A stretch of DNA of 21,908 bases, taken from positions 1 through 21,908 of the forward strand of contig JAGCLR010000013.1 of assembly GCA_017646885.1 (NCBI GenBank), read 5' to 3'. Shown here in pieces: positions 13,615 to 21,908 of this stretch; position 1 is the first letter of the stretch, and every line of letters begins with the position of its first letter. The notes below the pieces were generated by a model. That model made no database searches and was not told where the DNA came from. It saw only the letters and a program-made list of their open reading frames with translations. The position numbers and the translations under genes were made by a program. This DNA is from Methanobrevibacter sp. (GTDB lineage Archaea > Methanobacteriota > Methanobacteria > Methanobacteriales > Methanobacteriaceae).

Positions 13615-13649
13615 TTTCATATATTTCTTTCATATTTCTTTCATATTTC
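13615..13649. repeat. Three short tandem repeats in a divergent promoter region
   Basis: A 13-base variant (13615-13627) is followed by two identical 11-base copies of TTTCATATTTC (13628-13638 and 13639-13649). They lie between two divergent genes and could be regulator sites or simple slippage. Confidence 0.6.
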
Positions 13650-13678
13650 TTACCAATTCAATATTAAAAATGAATACA

Positions 13679-13688
13679 TTTATATATT
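13679..13688 (+). promoter_or_regulatory. TATA-box candidate for the 13788 gene
   Basis: TTTATATATT is about 110 bases before the ATG; the expected start near 13706 gives a leader of about 80 bases. Confidence 0.4.
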
Positions 13689-13787
13689 TTGTATGACAAT
13701 TTAATAGTATACAAAAGTAATTTATGTATTACATTACTGAATTATTTTTATGGATTTAGAAATTTTAATTTAAATTGGGGGAGAGAA

Positions 13788-14297
13788 ATGCCTGAAAATG
13801 AAGAAAATAATGATCAAAAAAGCAATAACTATGAATTCGACAACTCTGGTTTCAAAGCTAAGGACTACAATGATGCAGATGAGTTTGATATTTGGGATTT
13901 AGAACAGATATTCAAAGACAGAGTTAAGATTTTGCAGGATTTAAACACTGAATTCTGGGATGCTTACGAAGATTCAAAAACAGAGGCTTCCGGAAGAAAA
14001 GCTGGTGAAAAGGAAAGATTGCAGCCTTTAAGTGTTAGAGTGAAACCTCATACCAAAAAATTCCTGAAAGAGGAATCCATTCTTTCTGCAAGGGAGATTT
14101 TGGAAATCTATGAAGACTATAACAATGGCAGTGAAGATTATATCAACTCATTAAAAAGAGATGAAATGCTTCTTAAGGAAGAGCTTTCTGAAATCGAATT
14201 GAAATTGCAGAATGCAAAAGAGTTTACTGAAAAGCTCAATGACATCAAGGAAGCAAAACAAAAAAGAAATGAAAAGATCACTATTGATATTGAATAA
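13788..14297 (+). CDS. Uncharacterised small acidic protein, possible ribbon-helix-helix plus coiled coil
   Basis: No known family is recognised. The 169-residue protein starts with an Asn/Asp/Glu-rich disordered stretch (1-30) and a DEFDIWDLEQIFKDRVKIL amphipathic helix. Residues about 80-110 (LQPLSVRVKPHTKKFL and then ILSAREILEIY) look like a strand followed by two helices, the plan of ribbon-helix-helix DNA-binding proteins. Residues about 118-165 are a charged, heptad-like helix rich in Glu, Lys and Leu (coiled coil), good for dimerisation. GGGGGAGAG just upstream supports ATG 13788; an earlier in-frame ATG at 13689 would start in the promoter. The DNA-binding idea is inference. The next gene lies 149 bases downstream and has its own TATA candidate. 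Confidence 0.75.
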   Translation: MPENEENNDQKSNNYEFDNSGFKAKDYNDADEFDIWDLEQIFKDRVKILQDLNTEFWDAYEDSKTEASGRKAGEKERLQPLSVRVKPHTKKFLKEESILSAREILEIYEDYNNGSEDYINSLKRDEMLLKEELSEIELKLQNAKEFTEKLNDIKEAKQKRNEKITIDIE

Positions 14298-14308
14298 TAT
14301 TGATTGAC

Positions 14309-14360
14309 TTCTTTATTTTTTACTTTTTTTACTTATTTTATTCTCTTTTTATTTTTCTCA
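14309..14360 (+). terminator. T-tract terminator after the 13788 gene
   Basis: Repeated T-runs start 12 bases after the stop. A weak AT-only stem (14287-14291 with 14296-14300) surrounds the stop. Confidence 0.4.
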
Positions 14361-14403
14361 TTCATTTATTTTTAACTATTTTTATTTAATCTAATTTTGA
14401 AAA

Positions 14404-14413
14404 CTTTTATATT
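14404..14413 (+). promoter_or_regulatory. TATA-box candidate for the SWIM gene
   Basis: CTTTTATATT is about 40 bases before the ATG at 14447. The predicted leader is only 10-15 bases, which fits the lack of a strong ribosome binding site. Confidence 0.4.
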
Positions 14414-14446
14414 TTAGTAATTTCTAATTAATTTTGATGATTAGTT

Positions 14447-14686
14447 ATGATTATTGAAAAAGTTTCTAAAAATGAGGAATGGGAAGATTACTTTATCAAA
14501 AGCAAATCCTCTAACAAACATTACATTATCACTTTTGACATTTTAGAGGATACAGTCAGCTGTGACTGTGAAGACTTTAAATATCGCAGGGAAAACCTCA
14601 AATTCGGTGGAGTCAAAATAAGCGATAAGAAAAACCATTGCAAGCACATAAAAAAGATCTTGGAAATAAGAGACAAATTAAAATAA
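14447..14686 (+). CDS. Stand-alone SWIM-type zinc finger protein
   Basis: A 79-residue protein consisting of little more than a SWIM zinc finger. It has the C-x-C-x(n)-C-x-H pattern with Cys39, Cys41, Cys65 and His67 (SCDCEDF and HCKH), a spacer of 23 residues within the known SWIM range. The N-terminal strands (about 1-37) pack against the finger in known domains, so this may be a complete minimal SWIM domain. SWIM domains bind DNA or protein and are usually part of larger helicases, transposases or MEK kinases; here none is attached. ATG 14447 lacks a clear ribosome binding site, so a near-leaderless transcript is possible. The function is unknown; a role as partner of a DNA or RNA protein is inference. 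Confidence 0.78.
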   Translation: MIIEKVSKNEEWEDYFIKSKSSNKHYIITFDILEDTVSCDCEDFKYRRENLKFGGVKISDKKNHCKHIKKILEIRDKLK

Positions 14687-14695
14687 GTTAGAATT

Positions 14696-14717
14696 GTAAA
14701 AAAGAGCTAATTTTTAC
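14696..14717 (+). terminator. Hairpin between convergent genes
   Basis: GTAAAAA (14696-14702) pairs with TTTTTAC (14711-14717) over an 8-base loop, 10 bases after the SWIM gene stop. The T-run on the plus strand is part of the stem itself. Confidence 0.45.
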
Positions 14718-14737
14718 TGTTTAAGTTTATATAAAAT

Positions 14738-14804
14738 TTAAAAAAAGAAATAAAAAAGGAATAAAAGAAGAATTATTAAAAAGGCATGGCCTTATTTAAT
14801 AATT
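14738..14804 (-). terminator. Strong stop-codon hairpin plus T-tract of ade
   Basis: On the plus coordinate, AATTATTAAA (14771-14780) pairs with TTTAATAATT (14795-14804) and, inside, AAGGC (14781-14785) pairs with GCCTT (14789-14793), with one bulged base and a 3-base loop. The ade stop (14792-14794) lies within the stem region. On the minus strand T-rich runs follow down to about 14738. Confidence 0.7.
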
Positions 14805-16516
14805 ACATCCATAAATTCGAAATTATCACCATCAAACAATCCTTTATCAGATATCTTAATTGATGGAATAACCAGCAATGCCATAAATGCCATTGTCATG
14901 AATGGCGCTTCTATTTGACATCCTAATGCCGCTGCCATATTATGTAAAACGCCTAATTTTTCAGCTACAACATACACATCTTCATTAGACATCAATCCAG
15001 CAATCGGGAGAGGCAATGAGTCTGAGAAATCTTCACTGACAACACTAATACCACCCATATCGTCAATTACTTGATTTACAGCGTCAGCCATCTCTTGGGA
15101 ATTATAACCGATGACGATTATGTTATGTGAGTCGTGAGCAACAGATGAAGCGATTGCTCCTTTTTTAAGTCCAAATCCTTTAACAAATGCGTTAGCAATT
15201 GTGTTTCCACCATAACGTTCTACAACTGCAATTTTTAAGACATCTTGGTAAATATCAGGTTGCACTACTCCATCTTTTACAGGTAAAGTTGCAGTTGCTT
15301 TTTTAGTTAACAGATCACCGTCAAAGCACTCAATAACATTGACTTCACATTCATCGCCGCCGTCATAATATATATCAAAGTCACTTGCAGTCTTTTTAGT
15401 GGTGTTGATTGTATTTCTAGGTTCGATTTCTGGAACGTCAAATAAGACGTTCTCTCCATCGAATACACATTCTCCGCGGATATAAGTTTTTAGTATATTA
15501 CAATCGTATATGCTGTCAATGATTATAAAATCAGCGCTTGCACCAGGTACAATAGCTCCACAATTTATATTGTAATGATATCCTGGGTTAATTGTTACCA
15601 TATTGACCGCTTTAAGAATATCAATTCCTAAATCCACTGCCTTACTAACTGATTTATCTAAATGACCATCAATTAAATCATTTGGATGCTTATCATCACT
15701 AACTATAAAATCGAATAAAGGAGAGTAAATTTTTTTCTCAAATATGTCTCTAAACAGAAGTCCCATAGGTCCTGAAAAATCAATGTATTTTGCACCTTCA
15801 TCTATATCAAAAAGGCCTTCCATATCCATAGCTGATGAGCCATCACGAACCATAATTTTCATACCTTTGATCTTTTTCTCAAGAGCTTCTATAACATTAC
15901 TGCATTCATGGTCTGTACTTATACCTGCAGCAAGGTATTTGTCCAAATCCTCTCTAGTAACGAGTGGTGCGTGACCATCAATTGGCTTTCCATATTTTTT
16001 TGCCAATTCAATTTTCCTATGAACTTCCTCATCGCCGTTAATTACACCTGGGAAATTCATCATTTCTCCTAATGCTACAATTTCATCTTTTTTAAGCAAA
16101 TATTCTATATCAGATGAATCTAAGATAGCACCTGAAGTCTCAAATGAAGTAGCAGGTACACAAGAAGGAGCAGTGAAGAAAAAGTTAAAAGGAACTTGCT
16201 TTGCATTTTCAATCATTGCTTCAACCCCTTCAATTCCTAAAACATTGGCAATCTCATGGGGGTCGCAAATAACAGATGTGGTACCATGACGAACTGCAAT
16301 TTTAGCAAATTGTGCAGGGGTAACCATACTGCTTTCAATATGAATATGGGAATCAATGAATCCTGGAACCACTAATCCTTTTACATCCATCTTAGGAAGG
16401 TCTTTTTCAGCAACTGTAATTGGGGTCACTTCTTTAAATAAACCGTCTTCTATTGTTATTCTAGCAGGATAAATAGTATTAGATACTACATCCAACATAT
16501 AAGCTGTAAATGACAT
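14792..16516 (-). CDS. ade: Adenine deaminase
   Basis: It converts adenine to hypoxanthine plus ammonia in purine salvage. The protein has 574 residues, normal for the Ade family of amidohydrolases. Metal-binding HIHIESS lies at 57-63 (His57, His59), followed by [17 protein letters not shown], a hallmark of Ade. [10 protein letters not shown] carries the conserved Glu, and DGHAPL and STDHE carry further metal or catalytic residues. The C-terminal part has the Ade-specific [29 protein letters not shown] segment and ends in a conserved beta domain. GAGAGG ends 7 bases before the ATG, which confirms the start. It is divergent from the YjbQ gene and convergent with the SWIM gene; nothing else of purine metabolism is adjacent. 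No truncation or missing motif is seen. Confidence 0.95.
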   Translation of the reverse strand: MSFTAYMLDVVSNTIYPARITIEDGLFKEVTPITVAEKDLPKMDVKGLVVPGFIDSHIHIESSMVTPAQFAKIAVRHGTTSVICDPHEIANVLGIEGVEAMIENAKQVPFNFFFTAPSCVPATSFETSGAILDSSDIEYLLKKDEIVALGEMMNFPGVINGDEEVHRKIELAKKYGKPIDGHAPLVTREDLDKYLAAGISTDHECSNVIEALEKKIKGMKIMVRDGSSAMDMEGLFDIDEGAKYIDFSGPMGLLFRDIFEKKIYSPLFDFIVSDDKHPNDLIDGHLDKSVSKAVDLGIDILKAVNMVTINPGYHYNINCGAIVPGASADFIIIDSIYDCNILKTYIRGECVFDGENVLFDVPEIEPRNTINTTKKTASDFDIYYDGGDECEVNVIECFDGDLLTKKATATLPVKDGVVQPDIYQDVLKIAVVERYGGNTIANAFVKGFGLKKGAIASSVAHDSHNIIVIGYNSQEMADAVNQVIDDMGGISVVSEDFSDSLPLPIAGLMSNEDVYVVAEKLGVLHNMAAALGCQIEAPFMTMAFMALLVIPSIKISDKGLFDGDNFEFMDVIIK

Positions 16517-16706
16517 CTTATTTCCTCTCTTTAATACTTTGGTTTAATAACTTATTCAAACCCTAAAATTTTTTATTTTTCATAATTATTTTAATTAATT
16601 AAATCTTTATTGTCTGTATTATAAAAATTTTATGAAAAGTATTTTCAGCACTATTATAAGTAAAGTTTTATAATCCAAATTCAAATATATTTATGATGGT
16701 GATTGG

Positions 16707-17132
16707 ATGGTTGTAATAAGTAAATCATTGAAACTCAATTCAAGTTCTAAATTTCAGATTATAGACATTACAAGGGATATTGTAGCTATTTTAAATGAGA
16801 TCAATAATGAAAATAAAATAAATGAGGGCATTGTTAACATATTCACTAAGCATTCTACAAGTGCCATTTGTGTAAATGAAAATGAAAAAGGACTTTTAAA
16901 TGACTTTGAGAAAGTCTTGAAAGATTTAGTCAAGGAAAAAGACAATTATAAGCACGATTTCATTGACAATAATGCAGCATCACATATAAGGGCATTTCTC
17001 TTGGGTTCATCTGAAACCATTCCAATAGTTGATGGAAGATTGGATCTTGGAACTTGGCAATCCATATTCTTCATTGAACTGGATGGTCCAAGGGCAAACA
17101 GGACAATTGACTTGACATTTATAGGGGAATGA
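16707..17132 (+). CDS. YjbQ/UPF0047 family protein
   Basis: A 141-residue cytoplasmic protein of the YjbQ (UPF0047) family, compact trimeric beta proteins. Diagnostic motifs are FTKHSTSAI (residues 46-54), the conserved His in ASHIRAFLLG (His93) and GRLDLGTWQSI (110-120) followed by E-L-DGPR. Some relatives have been reported to have thiamine-phosphate synthase activity in bacteria, but the physiological role in archaea is not settled. ATG 16707 follows GGTGA at a 4-base distance. A TATA-like TTTATAAT lies near 16668. The downstream DUF3781 gene overlaps the stop codon, so the pair is co-transcribed and probably coupled. No key residue is missing. Confidence 0.88.
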   Translation: MVVISKSLKLNSSSKFQIIDITRDIVAILNEINNENKINEGIVNIFTKHSTSAICVNENEKGLLNDFEKVLKDLVKEKDNYKHDFIDNNAASHIRAFLLGSSETIPIVDGRLDLGTWQSIFFIELDGPRANRTIDLTFIGE

Positions 17133-17134
17133 TT

Positions 17135-17374
17135 ATGGAACTCTTAGAGAATCTCGATAAGGTACATACAACTGAAATGGGTGTAGATAGAATTAAAAGG
17201 AACATTGAAGTTGATGTAGATGATATTGTAGCCTATTGCATAGATAAGATAAAGCAGGAAAATGCTGTAATTGAGAGAAGAGGAAAAAACTACTATGTAA
17301 GTGTTGAGGGGATTATAATCACTGTTAATGCTTCAAGCTATACAATCATAACTGCCCATAAAGAGAAAAAATAG
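17135..17374 (+). CDS. DUF3781 family protein
   Basis: A 79-residue protein that resembles DUF3781. Its features are LLENLDKVHTTEMGVDRIKRN at the N-terminus and the ending ERRGKNYYV, then IIITVNASSYTIITAHK, a dense pattern typical of this small family. The function of the family is not known. ATG 17135 is preferred because AGGGGA (17123-17127) is 7 bases upstream; ATG 17129, which overlaps the TGA of the YjbQ gene in the ATGA form, would be only one base from that site. The tight coupling to YjbQ suggests a shared pathway, which is inference. The gene converges with pheT. Confidence 0.82.
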   Translation: MELLENLDKVHTTEMGVDRIKRNIEVDVDDIVAYCIDKIKQENAVIERRGKNYYVSVEGIIITVNASSYTIITAHKEKK

Positions 17375-17457
17375 ATTTAGAAATAAATTGAAAAACAGAC
17401 AATAAAATAGATAATAAAAAATAGAAATTTTAAAAATAGCTTAAATTGTTACATAAA

Positions 17458-17513
17458 TAGAAAAATAATAAAAAAAGAAAAATAAATTGAATTCAATTAG
17501 AGGAATTCAATTT
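17458..17513 (-). terminator. Strong stop-codon hairpin plus T-tract of pheT
   Basis: On the plus coordinate AAATTGAATTC (17484-17494) pairs perfectly with GAATTCAATTT (17503-17513): 11 bp with an 8-base loop that holds the pheT stop (17497-17499). On the minus strand it runs straight into T-rich sequence (17483 down to 17458). Confidence 0.75.
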
Positions 17514-19149
17514 CAAATGCTATAACTGGATATTCCAATTCAAAGTTCCTAATGACTTCAGGAGCTATTTCACCAAAGAATCCAGTAATCTTACCGCTTT
17601 TAGATTCACCGCTGACATCAGCCACTCTACCTGGAATGAAACTTGCATTAGTTGAATCGCTGATTTCCATACTGTATCCTAAATTGGAAAGTACGCTGGA
17701 AACGGTTGATTTTATTTCAGTGAAGTTTGCAGAGCTGTGGCAAATCATACCAGCTAATTTTTTAACTTGTCTTGTCTTGTTAGCGGATTTCTCATCCATG
17801 TATAAGACATCACCAATTTCAAAGATCTTTTGTGGAAGGTCTTCATGCTTGTTGTCTTCCAAGAACTCCATTAAGCTATTGAGAAGGCTTGTTCTGATCA
17901 TTGTTCCGCTAATGGTAATTGGCTTGGAAACTTGAACATGGTCAATCTCTTCCTGATTCATCTTTTTGTATTGGCTTTCTTCACTGGTTAGCATTAAGCT
18001 CATTACTTCTTGGAAGCCTAAACCTACCATAACTTCTCTAATTGTTTTTTCACCTTTAAACCAGTTATCCTCGCTTGCTACGGTAACGATATCCGGTAAT
18101 TTAGCTTCAACTGCATTGATATGATATTGGATGGTAATGTTTTCAACAATATCCACTTCATGCAAGATATCAACTCTGTAAGGTGGAATAAGCACTTCCA
18201 ATTCGTTATCATTAATTATGTTAGCATCAAATCTTGCCTTTTCAAGCAATCCTTTAATGTCTTCTGCAGTTAATTCGGTTCCACCAATCAATTCATTGGT
18301 TAAATCAACATGAACATTTCTTACTTTTGGAGTGAAATCAGGACATACTATAGTCTCATCTTCATAAATCACTTCCATGGATTTGACTTTTCCTCCAACT
18401 TCTGCAAAGGATGCACAGAGAATGTTTAATGACTGTTCAACCGCTCTTTCATCAGTTCCAGTTACATCAACAATGATGTTTGTGGTATCTTCTTTAAGTT
18501 TGGTCAATTCCCCATTGATGATTGGAGGCATTGACAATACCTGTTCGTCCTTATCGATAATGAGAGGATACTTGTCGAACTTATCAATCAAATGAGCGTA
18601 TTTCTCTCCTTTTGCATTATTTTTTAATATTTCATCAGGAGTCATTTCCTCATCCATTTCAAGAGGAACAAATGAATGTTCATCTTTTGGAGTTGCAATG
18701 TATTTGTAAGGTCCGCTTATGACATCTGCGTTATGAACACCAATTGCAACTTTTTTACGGTCTCTTCCAATTACCCAGTGAAGGTTTTCCTGGAAGTCCA
18801 TGATGTATTTGATCTTATCGCCTGTGAAATCCACTCCTTCAATCCTTGCAAATCTGATGTAAGGTCTGATTTCTGCAACTTCTGGGCTTACATAAACCTT
18901 TTCTCCAGATGGTTCAATCTCATATTTTGGAAGTCCTGTTTCCATTCCTAAAAATCCTTTAAATGATCTTGCCACTCCTTCAACAGATAAGTTATCTGGA
19001 CGATTTGGGAAGAATTCCACTTTTATTTCTTCATCATCATAATCTTCAATATCACTTGCCATCATAGGTAAGGTATCGATAAGCTCATCTTTCTCCATAT
19101 CAATACCTAAATCCTTTAAATCTTGATATTTAAATGTAATTACAGGCAT
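17497..19149 (-). CDS. pheT: Phenylalanyl-tRNA synthetase beta subunit, archaeal type
   Basis: PheT pairs with PheS (not in the window) to charge tRNA-Phe; the beta subunit carries the editing site and tRNA-binding domains. The 550-residue length is the archaeal/eukaryotic form, without the bacterial N-terminal EMAP domain. It starts [15 protein letters not shown]. The conserved [17 protein letters not shown] lies near residues 46-63, the B3/B4 editing region spans about 80-260, the B5 domain about 275-345, and the catalytic-like core (NITIQYHIN, then [14 protein letters not shown]) fills the C-terminal part. TAGGAG a few bases before the ATG confirms the start. Three 13-base repeats stand 55-95 bases upstream. 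The gene upstream on the same strand (19318-19674) is separated by 168 bases, so it may or may not be in the same transcript. Confidence 0.95.
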   Translation of the reverse strand: MPVITFKYQDLKDLGIDMEKDELIDTLPMMASDIEDYDDEEIKVEFFPNRPDNLSVEGVARSFKGFLGMETGLPKYEIEPSGEKVYVSPEVAEIRPYIRFARIEGVDFTGDKIKYIMDFQENLHWVIGRDRKKVAIGVHNADVISGPYKYIATPKDEHSFVPLEMDEEMTPDEILKNNAKGEKYAHLIDKFDKYPLIIDKDEQVLSMPPIINGELTKLKEDTTNIIVDVTGTDERAVEQSLNILCASFAEVGGKVKSMEVIYEDETIVCPDFTPKVRNVHVDLTNELIGGTELTAEDIKGLLEKARFDANIINDNELEVLIPPYRVDILHEVDIVENITIQYHINAVEAKLPDIVTVASEDNWFKGEKTIREVMVGLGFQEVMSLMLTSEESQYKKMNQEEIDHVQVSKPITISGTMIRTSLLNSLMEFLEDNKHEDLPQKIFEIGDVLYMDEKSANKTRQVKKLAGMICHSSANFTEIKSTVSSVLSNLGYSMEISDSTNASFIPGRVADVSGESKSGKITGFFGEIAPEVIRNFELEYPVIAFEIEFL

Positions 19150-19204
19150 ATTATCTCCTAATCTCTTTAATAAAATTTATAAGTATTATTTAAGTATTCT
19201 TTTA

Positions 19205-19245
19205 AGTTTAATTAAAAAGTTTAATTAAAAAGTTTAATTTAAACT
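19205..19245. repeat. Three 13-bp tandem repeats with palindrome upstream of pheT
   Basis: AGTTTAATTAAAA occurs at 19205-19217 and 19218-19230, with a one-mismatch third copy at 19231-19243. The last copy forms the palindrome AGTTTAA-T-TTAAACT (19231-19245). It may be an operator or slippage in AT-rich DNA. Confidence 0.7.
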
Positions 19246-19317
19246 TTTATTTTAATTAAGCTATTTCCAATCAATCATAGAGTTATCTAAGAATTAATTA
19301 AAAATAGAAATTATTCC

Positions 19318-19674
19318 TTATAATCCAAATACGGCTATAAAGAATAAAGATTCAAAAACAAAGTGTAATGCTCTATGAGGTAACCATGGCATATGTCTAA
19401 TGACAATAGAATGGCTTACATCCAATAGGAAATGTATTAATGCTGCTAAAAATCCAACTTTCAATGAGAAGAATACGCAAGACACGAAAATAAAATGGAA
19501 AAGCGCTTCTAAAGCTTCATGAACGATCCAGGTTTCCATTACAGAATCCAATGCACTACTGATAATGCCTCCAAAGATTATGTAGAAGTCTCTTACATAG
19601 TCCCAAACAAGTCTGCTGTGAATTTCATCACTTATAGCGAGTACAATAGCTACATAAAACCATAATAATTGCAT
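19318..19674 (-). CDS. Small His-rich integral membrane protein, unknown function
   Basis: No known family is recognised. The 118-residue protein has about four hydrophobic segments (roughly 1-15, 29-45, 57-86 and 103-118). Eight histidines (19, 52, 60, 81, 88, 94, 100, 104) sit in or beside the membrane segments, together with acidic residues in HEALEALFH, HFLLDVSH and RHMPWLPHRALHFVFE. This density of His/Glu/Asp resembles metal-binding or proton-handling membrane proteins, but no family motif is complete. GAGGTGA 4 bases before the ATG is one of the best ribosome binding sites in the window, and a TATA candidate at 19710-19719 suggests a leader of about 15 bases, so expression is likely. 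It is divergent from valS and upstream of pheT. Confidence 0.75.
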   Translation of the reverse strand: MQLLWFYVAIVLAISDEIHSRLVWDYVRDFYIIFGGIISSALDSVMETWIVHEALEALFHFIFVSCVFFSLKVGFLAALIHFLLDVSHSIVIRHMPWLPHRALHFVFESLFFIAVFGL

Positions 19675-19709
19675 TTTGTCACCTCTTTAAAATTAATTTT
19701 TGAAATTTA

Positions 19710-19719
19710 CTTATATACT
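19710..19719 (-). promoter_or_regulatory. TATA-box candidate for the His-rich membrane protein
   Basis: Read on the minus strand it is AGTATATAAG. The expected start near 19689 leaves about 15 bases, containing the GAGGTGA site, before the ATG. Confidence 0.45.
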
Positions 19720-19833
19720 ATGTTTCTTTTTGTCTATTATTTATTATATAATTATTGTTTTTAAGTTAAAAATTGAAAAAATTTTTATCCATTATCTAAA
19801 ATTACCTTAATTTACAACAATATTTAATAAATA

Positions 19834-19845
19834 CTTTTTATAAAT
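19834..19845 (+). promoter_or_regulatory. TATA-box candidate for valS
   Basis: CTTTTTATAAAT would put the start near 19866 and give a leader of about 95 bases before TTG 19962. AT background makes this tentative. Confidence 0.3.
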
Positions 19846-19961
19846 ATTAAATTAGAATGTTTTATTTTGAAATATTAATATATTAAAAAACTTATTAAAG
19901 TTTCAATAAATGCATTTTTAATTTAATTATTTTTATTATTCATTCTATTTGGAGGAATATT

Positions 19962-21908
19962 TTGACAAATAAAGAAATTCCTAAAGATTATGACCATAAA
20001 AACGAAGAAAAATGGCAGAAAAAATGGGAAGATGATGAAGTTTATAAATTTATTGGTGATGGAACCAGACCAAGATACATTATAGATACTCCACCACCTT
20101 ATCCAACTGGATTGCTTCATATGGGTCACATATTGAACTGGGCTTATATGGACTTCAATGCAAGATACAGAAGAGAAAAAGGTATGGATGTATTGTTCCC
20201 ACAAGGATGGGACTGTCATGGTCTTCCTACTGAAGTAAAGGTAGAGGAAACCCATAACATTAAAAAGAATGATGTTACAAGAGCGGAGTTCAGAGACATG
20301 TGTACTGAACTCACATCACACAACATTGAGGTTATGAGGGGACAAATGCGTTCTGTCGGTTTCTCACAGGATTGGAGTAGGGAATACATTACCATGACTC
20401 CACAGTACAGAAAAAGAACTCAATTATCATTTTTAAAAATGTATGATCAAGGATTGATCTATCAAGGAATTCACCCTGTAAACTGGTGTCCAAGATGTGA
20501 AACAGCTATTGCTTTTGCAGAAGTTGAATACAGTGACAACACCACATTCTTGAACTATGTGAACTTCCCACCAGCAGATGTTCCAGATGAAGTCCTTGCA
20601 AATGTTGAAGGAAATTCCTATGTAAGATATGCTGATTTCCCAGATAAGGCTGATGCAAGCGTTCCGGGTGTATTGATTGCTACCACTCGTCCTGAACTTA
20701 TGTCTGCTTGTGTAGCAGTTGTAGTTCACCCAGATGATGAAAGATACAACTCATTATTAGGAAAATATGTGGAAGTTCCTTTATCCGGTCAAAAGGTTAA
20801 GATCATTGCTGATGAAGAGGTAGATATGGAATACGGTACCGGTGCAGTAATGATTTGTACTTTTGGGGATAAGACTGACGTTGCTTGGGTAAACAAATAT
20901 GACTTGGATGTCATTGAAGCTATTTCCGAACAAGGTAAATTGACTGAAGCAGCTGGAAGATACGAAGGTATGGAACTCCCTGATGCTAAAAAGCAAACCA
21001 TTGAAGACTTAAAAGCTGAAGGTTACTTAACCAAGCAGGAAGAAGTTGACCAAAATGTAGGTCAATGCTGGAGATGTAAGACCCCTATCGAAATTTTAGT
21101 CAAAAAGCAATGGTTTGTAGCTGTAACTAAATTGATTGATGAAAGCAAAAAAGCTTCAAATGAAATGCGTTGGGTCCCAGAGCATATGGAAAGCCGTTTA
21201 TTGAATTGGGCAGATTCCATGGAATGGGATTGGTGTATCTCAAGGCAAAGATTATTTGCAACCCCTATTCCTGTATGGTACTGTAAGGAATGTGGTAAGG
21301 TCATGTTACCTGATGAAGACCAATTGCCAATAGACCCTACTGTAGACAAGCCTAAACATGCATGTGAATGCGGTTGCACTGAATTCATTGGTGAAGAAGA
21401 CGTATTGGATACCTGGATGGACAGTTCCATTTCTCCATTATCCGTTGCAGACTGGCCAAATCCTGGTTGGGAAGACATTTTCCCATCAAGCATTCGTCCG
21501 CAAGGACACGACATCATTAGGACTTGGGCATTCTATACAACTCTCCGTTGTTTGGCATTAACCGGTCAAAAGCCATTTGATGACATTGTAATCAATGGTA
21601 TGGTGTTCGGTGAAGACGGTTACAAGATGAGTAAATCTCGTGGAAACGTAACTGGTCCTGAAGAGGTTATTTCAGAATATGGTGCAGATCCTTTAAGATT
21701 ATGGGCTGCTAACAGTGTACCTGGTTCTGATGTTGCATTTGATTGGAAAAACATCAAGCATGGTTACAAATTCATAAGAAAATTCTGGAACGCATTCAGA
21801 TTTATCAGTATGCACATCTTCGATGAAGAGTCTGAAAAGGCTTTAAGTGGTGATATTGAAGATATTAAAGCTCACTTGAATCCAATGGATACTTGGATTT
21901 TTGCAAAA
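19962..21908 (+). CDS. valS: Valyl-tRNA synthetase, N-terminal 649 residues (cut by window end)
   Basis: A class I synthetase that charges tRNA-Val. The frame is open without a stop from TTG 19962 to the last base, giving 649 of the usual roughly 900 codons. The HIGH-type motif is HMGH (residues 53-56, within [13 protein letters not shown]). The zinc knuckle in NWCPRCE, the CP1 editing region (about 190-345) with ATTRPE, the second knuckle CWRCK, the archaeal-type DTWMDSS and the KMSKS loop (555-559, YKMSKSRGN) follow. GGAGG (19951-19955) lies 6 bases before the TTG, which makes the non-ATG start secure. Reading frames on the minus strand in this span are shadows. The C-terminal anticodon-binding part is outside the window. 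Confidence 0.95.
   Translation, partial: MTNKEIPKDYDHKNEEKWQKKWEDDEVYKFIGDGTRPRYIIDTPPPYPTGLLHMGHILNWAYMDFNARYRREKGMDVLFPQGWDCHGLPTEVKVEETHNIKKNDVTRAEFRDMCTELTSHNIEVMRGQMRSVGFSQDWSREYITMTPQYRKRTQLSFLKMYDQGLIYQGIHPVNWCPRCETAIAFAEVEYSDNTTFLNYVNFPPADVPDEVLANVEGNSYVRYADFPDKADASVPGVLIATTRPELMSACVAVVVHPDDERYNSLLGKYVEVPLSGQKVKIIADEEVDMEYGTGAVMICTFGDKTDVAWVNKYDLDVIEAISEQGKLTEAAGRYEGMELPDAKKQTIEDLKAEGYLTKQEEVDQNVGQCWRCKTPIEILVKKQWFVAVTKLIDESKKASNEMRWVPEHMESRLLNWADSMEWDWCISRQRLFATPIPVWYCKECGKVMLPDEDQLPIDPTVDKPKHACECGCTEFIGEEDVLDTWMDSSISPLSVADWPNPGWEDIFPSSIRPQGHDIIRTWAFYTTLRCLALTGQKPFDDIVINGMVFGEDGYKMSKSRGNVTGPEEVISEYGADPLRLWAANSVPGSDVAFDWKNIKHGYKFIRKFWNAFRFISMHIFDEESEKALSGDIEDIKAHLNPMDTWIFAK

Noticed and set aside
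20433..21517. Several minus-strand frames opposite valS
   Set aside because: The plus strand encodes an unbroken valyl-tRNA synthetase with all motifs; the opposite frames have no family features or binding sites.
1..21908. Mobile element or prophage island
   Set aside because: No integrase, transposase, terminal repeats or tRNA attachment site is seen; the C71-like domain is in a host-type adhesin context rather than among phage genes.

Overview
The window is strongly AT-rich archaeal DNA, most likely from a pseudomurein-walled methanogen of the order Methanobacteriales, and best matched to Methanobrevibacter. The support is a TFB-type transcription factor, archaeal-type PheT and ValS, a Cab-type beta-carbonic anhydrase, a secreted protein with pseudomurein-binding repeats, GAGGTG-like ribosome binding sites and long oligo-T tracts after genes. 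The species cannot be told from the sequence alone.

Layout. Positions 26-3565 hold four tightly overlapping genes for a nickel/peptide-family ABC importer (two permeases, two ATPases); the solute-binding protein is not in the window. Next come a flavodoxin-fold reductase with an iron-sulfur-flavoprotein cysteine motif (3831-4445), a membrane-anchored Ser/Gly-rich protein with six packed N-glycosylation sequons (4580-5095), an 886-base AT-rich gap, and a large secreted protein (5982-8864) with six Ig-like repeats, pseudomurein-binding repeats and a C-terminal transglutaminase/peptidase-C71-like domain. Single genes follow: an Mrp/NBP35 Fe-S carrier (9226-10095), carbonic anhydrase (10399-10926), a 582-base gap with RNA-like structure, a divergent TFB (11509-12528), and an EamA-family transporter on the minus strand (12641-13528). 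Two small plus-strand genes follow (a possible ribbon-helix-helix/coiled-coil protein and a lone SWIM zinc finger), then adenine deaminase on the minus strand. A YjbQ-DUF3781 gene pair, pheT (minus), a His-rich small membrane protein (minus) and the first 649 codons of valS close the window.

How it fits together. The ABC importer probably supplies nickel or small peptides. The Ser/Gly protein and the large adhesin-like protein belong to the cell surface, and the adhesin-like protein may cut or crosslink pseudomurein peptides. The rest is mostly housekeeping: Fe-S cluster delivery, CO2/bicarbonate interconversion, transcription initiation, purine salvage and aminoacyl-tRNA synthesis.

The most notable points are a recurring RNA hairpin that straddles or encloses the stop codon in at least six genes, an apparent ATT (or TTA) start codon for the large surface protein, a TFB without the usual B-reader sequence, and a structured, less AT-rich island upstream of tfb that may be a non-coding RNA or leader.
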